Shown here: one piece after another, positions 56,805 through 64,000 of the stretch
Numbering within the stretch: the stretch's first letter is position 1
Layout of the letters: each line of letters begins with the position of its first letter
NCBI RefSeq assembly: GCF_042477335.2
Contig: NC_091251.1
Coordinates: 91,961,501-92,025,500, forward strand
Source: Ovis canadensis
Taxonomy: Eukaryota; Chordata; Mammalia; Artiodactyla; Bovidae
Length of the DNA stretch: 64,000 nt
Direction: 5' to 3'
Notes under the pieces: generated by a model
Seen by the model: only the letters and a program-made list of their open reading frames with translations
Database searches by the model: none
Told to the model about the DNA's origin: nothing
Position numbers and translations under genes: made by a program

Positions 56805-57160
56805 GGAATCTGAGAAAGTGAAACTCACAGAAACAGCAGAATGGTGGTGGGGTTGGGAGCAGGTGGGGGAAGTGGGGAGATGCTGATCAAAGCGTACAAA
56901 CTTCCAGTTATAAGAGGAATAAATTCTAGGGAACTAATGTACAGTTTGGTGACTATAGTTAATAATAATGTATTGCATAATTAGAAGTTGCTGAGAGTAG
57001 ATCTTAGGTGTTTCTCACCACACAAAAGAGGTAACTTTGTGTGGTGACAAATGTGTTAATTAGCTGACTGTAGTAATCGTTTTACAATATTTGTTTTTCC
57101 AAAACATCATGTTGTATACCTTAAATATATTCAAGCTTTGTCCATCATAAAGGTGGGGAG
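56805..57160 (+). mobile_element. L1M 3' UTR
   Basis: Sense old-L1 3' end: aatgtacagtttggtgacta, tagttaataataatgtattg, tgctgagagtagatcttagg, then atcatgttgtataccttaaa. It contains a 12-bp perfect inverted repeat, TCACCACACAAA / TTTGTGTGGTGA (57015-57026 and 57036-57047). Confidence 0.85.
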
Positions 57161-57366
57161 AAAATAATATGCTGCCAGGAAATGTCTGTCCTGGGCCTGA
57201 TATACGGGATGGGCTTGGGGGAATAGGCATGTCCTTGGTGTCCCTGGATAGAGCTTCATCAAGGCAGGTCTGTAGAGAAGGTGTACAGCACTTTGAGCGA
57301 TTAGGGGGCGGGTGCACTAGCCTGAGAGGGATTCTACTACTGATGCCCAATAAGCATCTATGGCTT

Positions 57367-57718
57367 TCTTGTTCAGTTGCCGAGTCATGTCCCACTCTTT
57401 ACGACCCCACGGCCTGAAACACGCCAGGCTTGCCTGTCCTTCACCATCTCCTGGAGTTTGCTCAAACTCATGTCAATTGAGTCGGTGACGCCATCCAACC
57501 ATCTCATCCTCTGTTGTCCCCTTCTCCTTCTGCCCTCAATCTTTCCCAGCATGAGGGTCTTTTCCAATGAGTCGGCTCTTCAAATCAGGTGGCCAAAGTA
57601 TTGGAGATTCAGCTTCAGCATCAGTCCTTCGGGTAAATATTCAGGGTTGATTTCCTTTTGGTTTGATCTCCTTGCAGTCCAAGGGACTCTCAAGAGTCTT
57701 CTCCAACACCATAGTTCT
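57367..57718 (-). mobile_element. BovB LINE 3' fragment
   Basis: Starts cttgttcagttgccgagtca and runs to caacaccatagttct. The C-terminal coding part on the reverse strand carries several frame-disrupting deletions. Antisense to SMOC1. Confidence 0.92.
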
Positions 57719-58039
57719 ATCTTTCCTTGCAAGCTTTGCCCTCCTCAGACTGTTCCTATGTTAGTGGATGGCACCACCATTCACTCACTCATTTGCTCAA
57801 GCTAGAAATCTAGGGACCACTCTTAATCCTGTTTTTATTTTTTCTTACCCACCCATCTGTTCTGTCAGCAGCTCCTGTTGCATCTACATCCCAGCTGCAG
57901 TGACTTCTCACTCTCTCCACTTATACTATCCTGCTCTAAATTGATACCCACTTCCCCGCCCCCCGCCCCCAGCTCTTGGCCCTGGAGAGCCTCATAACCT
58001 CACTATTGGTTCCTTTGCTTCTGATCTTTCTTCACATAG

Positions 58040-58990
58040 CAGCTGGGGTGAATATTTTTTAAGACTTTATATTTTAGGTTTTCAGCAAAATTAAAAAGAG
58101 GTTGTGGAGATTTCCCATATGTCCCCTGCCCTGACATGTGCACAGCCTCCCCCATTATCAGCATCCCCCACCAGAGTGGTACATTTATTACAATTGATGA
58201 ACCGACATTGGTGTATCTGTATTATCCAAATATATAAGGGTCTATATAAGGGTTCACTCTTGGTGTACATTCTGTGGATTTGGACAAATGCTTAATGGCA
58301 TGTACTTTGACTTTAGACTTACATTCATTATTATAATTTAATATGGAGTGGAGTATTTTCACTGCCCTGAAAATCCTCTGTCCTCTGCCTGTTCATCCCT
58401 GTCCTGCAACTCCTGGCAACCACTGATCTTTTTTCTGTCTCCATCATTTTGCCTTTTCCAGAATGTTTTGTAGTTGGAATCATGCAGTGTGTGGCATTTT
58501 CTGATTGCCCTCTTTTACTTAGTAACATGCATTTATGTTTTCTCCATGTCTTTTCATGATAGCTCTTTTTTTTTTTTTAATGCTGAGCAATGTTCCAAGT
58601 TTTGGCAATGAGGAATACAGCTGCTATAAACATCCATGGGTAGGTTTTTGTGTGGATGTAAGTTTTCATCTCTTTTGGTTAAATACCAAGGAGCCTGATT
58701 ACTGGATTGTATAGTAAGAATATGTCCGGTTTTGTAAGAGACCACCAGACCATCTTCAGAAGTGACTGGGCCATTCTGTGTTCTCACCAGCAGTTGACAA
58801 GCATTCCTGTGGCTCCACATTGTCACCAACATTTGATGTCCGTGTTCCAGGTTTTGGCCATCCTTCTGGTGCGTAGTAGTATCTTGTTTCCATTCACACT
58901 TCCCTGATGATGTGGAGTATCTTTTCATGTGCTTATTTGCCTATCTGTATATCTTCTTTGGTGAGATGTCTGTTAAAGTTTCTGGTTCAC
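58040..58990 (-). mobile_element. old L1M 3' region
   Basis: Antisense L1 from a 3' UTR (aaaattaaaaagaggttgtg) through caactcctggcaaccactga, agctgctataaacatccatg and gtctgttaaagtttctggtt. Frames are closed. Confidence 0.85.
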
Positions 58991-59235
58991 TTGTTTTTTA
59001 AAATTTTTCATTTCCTATTGGAGTACAGCCGATTAACAATGTTGTGATAGTTTCAGAGGAACTGCAAGGGGACTCATCCATGCTTATACATGAACCCATT
59101 CTCCCTAGAAAGCCCCTCCTGTCCAGGCTGCCGCATAACAGTGAGCAGAGTTCCCTGTGCTATAGAGTAGGTCCTTGTTGATTATCCTTGTTGGTTAAAT
59201 ATAGCTGTGTGTACCTATTGATCCCCAATGTTTTT
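58990..59235 (-). mobile_element. ruminant L1 (L1-BT-like) 3' end
   Basis: Antisense: tttcctattggagtacagcc, cagagttccctgtgctatag and taaatatagctgtgtgtacc. It is younger than the L1M it abuts. Confidence 0.8.
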
Positions 59236-59249
59236 TTAAATTAGGGGTG

Positions 59250-59830
59250 AATCTTTAAAAATCTTGTATCAAATCATATCATTTCCTTGTGTAGAATCTT
59301 TCAACGCCTTTCCATGGTACTTAGGATGAAATCCAAACTCCTCAGCCCTGTGTCGAGTCCTACCTAATCTGACCTTTGTCCCCTCTCCCTTCCCCATCAT
59401 CTCCTGCCTCCTGCCTCAGGTAGGGTATGGTAAAGTAGGTCTTTGTGCTTCTTTTCTCCTCAGCTAGGCTGGGAGGCTCCTGAGGGAGGAGCCACGATCG
59501 TCCCTGGATTTTGTGTGGGCAGCGCACTTTTGACATTTGAGTCTGTGCTCAAACGTCATCCACCCTCCAGTCTTTCTTCAACCTCATGATCCAATCACTT
59601 GCTGTGCCATCAACTGTTCCATTTTCTTCAGAGCACAGATTCCTGTCTGAAACGACTTGTCCATTTATTTGTGCACGTGTCTGTCTCAGCCTCCTAAGGT
59701 ATAAAGCCCATGAGAGCAGGGGCTTGGTGTATTTTACCCACCACTGTACCTCCCACACCAGCAACAGTGCTGGGCACAGACCAGGTTCGCGGACGTGTTG
59801 ACTGAATGACTGATCACCAGGAGAAGTAAA
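59250..59830 (+). mobile_element. L2 LINE 3' end
   Basis: ggatgaaatccaaactcctc, gtcctacctaatctgacctt, then aaagcccatgagagcagggg, caacagtgctgggcacagac and a gactgaatgactga end. Confidence 0.8.
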
Positions 59831-60959
59831 TAAAGAGATGCCAGGGCTGCAGCTCTCTGGAATCTTCAGGGGCCCATTTAGCACCAGGCAGCTCTATCCA
59901 GAAAGTTCATTGTAGGTTAGAAGTTGTCCTTTTCCCAACAACTTCTGCTTTTTCTTATCAAAATAAGCAGAGCAGGAAACAAACCCCAGTTTCCTGCTTA
60001 TACTTCAGACCACCAGGAAAGACAGATGATCTGGAAAAATCTGAGAACGCACAGAAGGGGTGTTCTGGCTCTTCCCAAGTGAAGACACACCTCCCTGGGA
60101 ATGGCTCAGCTCCCTGCAAGGGGCTTGTCTTAGGAACCTTCTGGTACCGAGGCCTAAAGAGCTGGTTAACATCACAGTCTTTTCGAATTATTTTCCCGTC
60201 TCCTGACTTGGTATTACCCAAACCCTGACAAAGACTGGAAGTTGCATGTTTAGAGAACAAACACAAGTGAGCTAAATTCTCTAAATAACAACTTTGAAGG
60301 GCAAGAAACAGGACTTTTCTGATGGTGGAGTCTTAGGCCGTAAGGAAGATAAGCCAGTCAAGCCTCTGAATGGTGAAGTTCTCTGAGGAGAAGTTCTTGG
60401 AGGAGAAGGCTCAGAACTAGGACCAATCACTCCCCTGAAGACTAGGTTGGACTTCAGTGTTTGATTTTGTGCCCGGGGGCCAAGGAGGCCTGAACCATCC
60501 TCCCTGCTCCCAGCTCTGGGTCAGGCCATGGTGCAGGAAGGGTCCTGATTTCTCTGGGAGCATGGGGAAGAGGAAGTGGAAAAAGATAGGGTTCTGGGGG
60601 CCAGGCCGTGGATACAGGGGAGATATGGAGCCCTTCTTTTGCTGTATCTCCCACTCATCACTTCTAGTCCCAGAGGCTCTGCTGAGGACAAATGGCTTTT
60701 TCTTTTGAGGCAGCTGAGCCCTGCTCTGTCTCACAACCAGCACCTCTGACCCAGCCTGTCACTTTGCTTCCAAACCAGCTTGCGGTCTTCACAAATTCTG
60801 TTCCTCCATGGGGCATAGTTGGGGACCATGTTTGCCTTGCTCACTATTGTAGCTCACTGAGCAGAATAGTGCATAGGCATCAGATAAGCATGCTTGGATG
60901 TTGAATGGTAGAAAATGCTTTGGAGGAAGAAGACCTCATTGAAAAATGTGTTCTAGCCC

Positions 60960-61275
60960 TTCTTTCCCTGGTGACTTTGAAGAAGTTGCTTGACCTCTCT
61001 GTGTGCATGCTCAATCGTGTCTGACTCTTTGTGACCCCATGGACTGTAGCCCACCAGGCTCCTCTGTCTGTGGGGTTTTTGAGGCACAAATACTGGAGTG
61101 GGTTGCCATTTCCTTCTTCAGGGGATCTTCCCAACCCAGGGATCAAACCCACATCTCCTGTGTCTCCTGCATTGGCAAGCAGATTCTTTACCACTGAGCC
61201 ACCTGGGAAGCCCCTTTGACCTCTCTGAACCTCAGTTAATCTCTGCCAGGTTGCTATGAGAGCCTGAGTGTGGTT
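60960..61275 (+). mobile_element. MIR SINE split by Bov-tA
   Basis: gaagaagttgcttgacctct lies left of the SINE, and gaacctcagttaatctctgc with tgctatgagagcctgagtgt right of it, which rejoin into a MIR core. Confidence 0.7.
61002..61215 (-). mobile_element. Bov-tA SINE with target-site duplication
   Basis: Full reversed element with an extra ctcctgtgt duplication at about 61153-61168. A perfect 12-bp TTGACCTCTCTG flanks it at 60990-61001 and 61216-61227. Confidence 0.95.
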
Positions 61276-61289
61276 ATGATGGTGACATG

Positions 61290-61484
61290 AATAATGACCA
61301 GCGTTTACTGAGAACTGCCTGGTGCCAGGCATAATGCTATATTCTTTACATGTCTTCGCTGGCACTTCACTTGATGTCCAGTACCCTGACGTGGTGGTTC
61401 TGTGATCATGCTCATTTTGCAGATGTGGAAACTGAGGCAAAGATAAGTCAAACTCCCTGCCCAAGGCCAGAGACCAGAGCTCTA
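61290..61484 (-). mobile_element. MIR SINE (reverse)
   Basis: cgtttactgagaactgcctg, gtgccaggcataatgctata and tgcagatgtggaaactgagg are in reverse MIR order. Confidence 0.8.
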
Positions 61485-63214
61485 TTTCTCATGACCAATT
61501 GAGATAATATGGGCAGGACGCACTGTCAAGTACTGGCTGACTTCCAATTGCTTCGGTATTATACTTCCAAGGAGGGTCCAGGCCTTGGGTTTGGTCTTGG
61601 AGGTCACTGACATCTGAGCCTTTGCCATGCGTGTGCTGGGCCTGACAAACACCAGACGGGAAGGGCCCTGCGATTATGTGAGAATGTGAGGGGGCCAGCA
61701 GGATAAGGAGCTGGACTCAGTAAGGTGGTCACAGGAAAGCTCTTCCTCATGCCAGCGAGGCTCAGAGGGGGTGCGGGACTGTTTGGAGTGAGGCTGCTTC
61801 TCCAGCCATTGCTCTGGTTTTCTGGGCGGAGGCTGGAAGGGCTTGGTCCTCTTGTCCTGCTCACAGCTGAACCAAGCACTCGGCAAAACTGCTCAGCTGG
61901 GGCGCCAAGCCCCCTGGGCCAGGGTTGCCTTCTGTCCTACAACACGAGGTTAAGAGAGAGCCCTTGACAAAACAAGAAGGGTCAGTGTGGGGAAGAGAGG
62001 GTAAACGGGGAGCGGGCAACGAGGTTGTGGACGGCTGCTGGCCTTCGTGCAGTGGCGTTCCTGCTGAGGAGAAGGGATGCCTTGAGTAAGTTCAGGAGGC
62101 TTCAGACCTGAGACCCGGATGGGAGAAGAGACTGGCCCAGGGCCAGCCCTGGAGGAGCATGTGTGTGCGTGAGTGTGTGTGTGTGAACATCTGCGTCTGG
62201 CACCCAGCTTGGGAAGCAGGAGGTTGGGCTGATGGTGAATCAGCCTCCTCCTCCGGGAAGCGGGCCGGCTTCCTCGGCGCCTTCGTGCCTGGGGACGGCT
62301 CTGACTCTTTTTTGAGATTTTCCTTGTCTGTATCAGAGATGATTTTTCTTGGCCAACTGCAGCATTTTCAGAAAGCAAGACTGCAGTCTCCTCCTGGTCC
62401 TGGTGAGTGTGATCCCGTTTGTTTATGCGGGCTCTGTGTGCTTGAGGCCAGAGTCAGAGCCAGCCATGGTCAGAGTCCGGCCCAGCCCGTGCAGCTTTGT
62501 AGCTGGATTTATAGACTCCAGTGCAGCTCTAGCTCTGGGTCCTCCTAATCCTTGGTGTATGTACTTGGGTGGGGTCTTGGGTTTCCTGTGAGCCCTACTT
62601 TGGTGCTTTCTGGTGGCCCCTTTTCTCCTTCCTGGGACCTTTCCTTCAGAGGGCAAGGGAAATAAGAACCTGCCTTATATAACTACTTGGTAGGAAAATC
62701 TAGATTAATTCATTTTGCCCAGTTAATATGTCCATCTGGGTAGGGTTACTAATATTACATTACATTTCTTCAGAGCCCAAATAGTTAAACCACATATGTA
62801 TATGCTTCCTAGGCTTGCGTTTATTCTTATTTTCCACCTTTATCATAAATTCTCCAAGAGTGAGTCAGGAAGCAGACTCTTGAACCCCCAAGTGGTAGAT
62901 GGTGTGAGTGCCGGGATGTTTGACAAGGACAGAAGTGTTTCTGGACAGGGAACCGCCCTCTGCAAGTCTCTTTGCCCTGAAGTGGCAGCTGTCTGGAGTG
63001 TCTGAATCTCTTGGTAAGACCTCTTCGAGAAATAGGAGCCTCTTCAGGAGAGACAGGCTCCCGAAGGTCATAGGAAGGGACCATTTTGGGACCAGCGTCT
63101 GCCATATTTGAGGTCCCTGGAACCTCTGACCCTTAGCAGAGGAAGAAGAAACTGGCTGGAGCTACCCCACTCACCTGTCCTATGTTGGTTTGAGAGCAGT
63201 GAGTGGCCCCAATA
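61485..63214. other. unassigned, GC-richer intron block
   Basis: No repeat family recognised apart from a short TG-rich stretch at 62159-62186. It holds several ORFs of 80-142 codons on both strands without similarity to anything known. An unannotated alternative first exon here is possible but unsupported. Confidence 0.35.
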
Positions 63215-63464
63215 AGCATACCACCATTTGTTGGGTGTCTACAGAGTGCCAGGCATGGGCTGAGCACACTATGTGTCATTTCTCTGCTCCTCATGACAGA
63301 TCCATGAAGTGGGTGTTATTCTTATTTTACAGATGAAGCAGCTGAGGCTCAGAGAGGTTAAATGACTGTCCCAGGGTCACACAGCAAGTAAGTGCTAGAC
63401 TCGGGTTTTGAAGTTCTGCTCTGCCTTGCTTCTAAAGTTTATGTTCTTAAATGTACTGCACAGG
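63215..63464 (-). mobile_element. MIR SINE (reverse), near full length
   Basis: tgttgggtgtctacagagtg, ttattttacagatgaagcag, gaggctcagagaggttaaat and ccagggtcacacagcaagta are present in order. It is the best-preserved MIR in the window. Confidence 0.92.
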
Positions 63465-64000
63465 CCACAGCAACACCTGGGAAACTGAGTGCCTCCTGGG
63501 ACATTGGGGTGAGTGCTCCAGAGAATGTTAAAGAAGGTTCTGGAAGCCATTTGGGAGCTAAGTCTGGAGCATAGGGTACTGAATCTTGAAGGCTTCTTTT
63601 CGGAATGTGAACTCCCAGAGAAGGAGAGGAGAGAGACATGATCTCCAGGGGAAAGTACAAGCCAATGAAGAGCTTCTTGGGTCTGGATTAAACACAGGTG
63701 GGACTTCTCAGTAGTACTAACTGAGAGTTTGGCTAGACGCCATGGGGCTTCTCAGTGTGGACACAGAAGGGGGACGGCCCAGGGGCGTCAGTTGGGTGAA
63801 GGAGAGAAACTTTCTTACAAGAATACCTCTTTGTGGTGTCTGGACCCAGCTGGGCACTGTCCCCTTTCTGGAGGTTTGACCAGGGTCTGGTGCAGAACTC
63901 AATAAGGGCCCATGTCGGGGTTGGGTAGGGGGTATCCAGAGGACACCACAGCCCCCGAGAGGAGCCCGACCCCCAAGCCCACCTCGGAGGCGACTGGGCT

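Larger units (their letters stand above)
23062..64000 (+). other. SMOC1: SMOC1 intron 1 (5' 41 kb)
   Basis: No later SMOC1 exon was found, so the rest of the window reads as intron 1. Stretches over 300 bases where I recognise no gene or repeat are 23531-23990, 24271-25155, 25235-26200, 26970-27440, 28640-30130, 30351-30654, 33190-33520, 33761-34360, 35046-36300, 36411-37310, 38591-39320, 41480-41860, 43204-43850, 46260-46950, 47420-48170, 48740-49760, 51186-52213, 52359-52834, 52996-55840, 56003-56805, 57720-58040, 59831-60960, 61485-63214 and 63465-64000. An unannotated non-coding exon cannot be excluded in these. Confidence 0.85.

Noticed and set aside
57015..57047. 12-bp perfect inverted repeat TCACCACACAAA / TTTGTGTGGTGA
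   Set aside because: It lies inside an L1M 3' UTR whose ordinary sequence is already nearly self-complementary there, so it is not a locus-specific feature.
1..64000. CRISPR arrays, operons, phage or plasmid features
   Set aside because: The repeats are dispersed retroposons, not regularly spaced direct repeats, and the gene and repeat content is mammalian.

Overview
The window is mammalian chromosomal DNA from a ruminant, most likely a bovid (cattle, sheep, goat or a relative). The evidence is the repeat content: BovB (RTE-clade) LINEs, Bov-tA and Bov-A2 SINEs, and CHR-type tRNA-Glu SINEs lie every 1-2 kb over mammal-wide MIR, L2, L1M and MLT fossils. BovB together with Bov-A2 dimers is characteristic of ruminants. 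I cannot name the species from the sequence alone. Nothing resembles bacterial gene organisation.

One protein-coding gene can be supported: SMOC1 (SPARC-related modular calcium-binding protein 1), plus strand. Only its first exon is present. The coding part (22963-23061) encodes 33 residues, comprising the secretory signal peptide and the start of the mature protein, and ends in phase 0 at a consensus GTAAGT donor. It sits in a roughly 1.1 kb CpG island with an inverted CCAAT box, GC boxes and a TATA-like element at 22670-22677. I see no sequence for exon 2 (start of the follistatin-like domain), so 23062-64000 appears to be entirely SMOC1 intron 1.

Positions 1 to about 22.56 kb are 5' flanking sequence. 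They hold interspersed repeats, a small orphan CpG-rich patch (4845-5085), a decayed piggyBac-type transposase relic (about 12.64-13.52 kb) and a nested stack in which an MLT1-type LTR is split by two BovB insertions of opposite orientation (14.15-16.1 kb). The 41 kb intron carries four BovB fragments, all antisense to SMOC1, including one of about 1.09 kb with a long open reverse-transcriptase frame (37.50-38.59 kb). It also carries several L1M pieces and many SINEs, a number with clear target-site duplications. Two strong perfect hairpins (24231-24270 and 36310-36345) and several repeat-free blocks are the best candidates for unrecorded RNA or regulatory function.

I did not find a convincing novel biological system. 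The most useful leads are the overlapping upstream ORF in the SMOC1 leader, the orphan CpG patch, the two hairpins and the piggyBac relic. Repeat subfamily names are from recognition by eye, boundaries without target-site duplications are good to about 10-30 bases, and conservation could not be tested.
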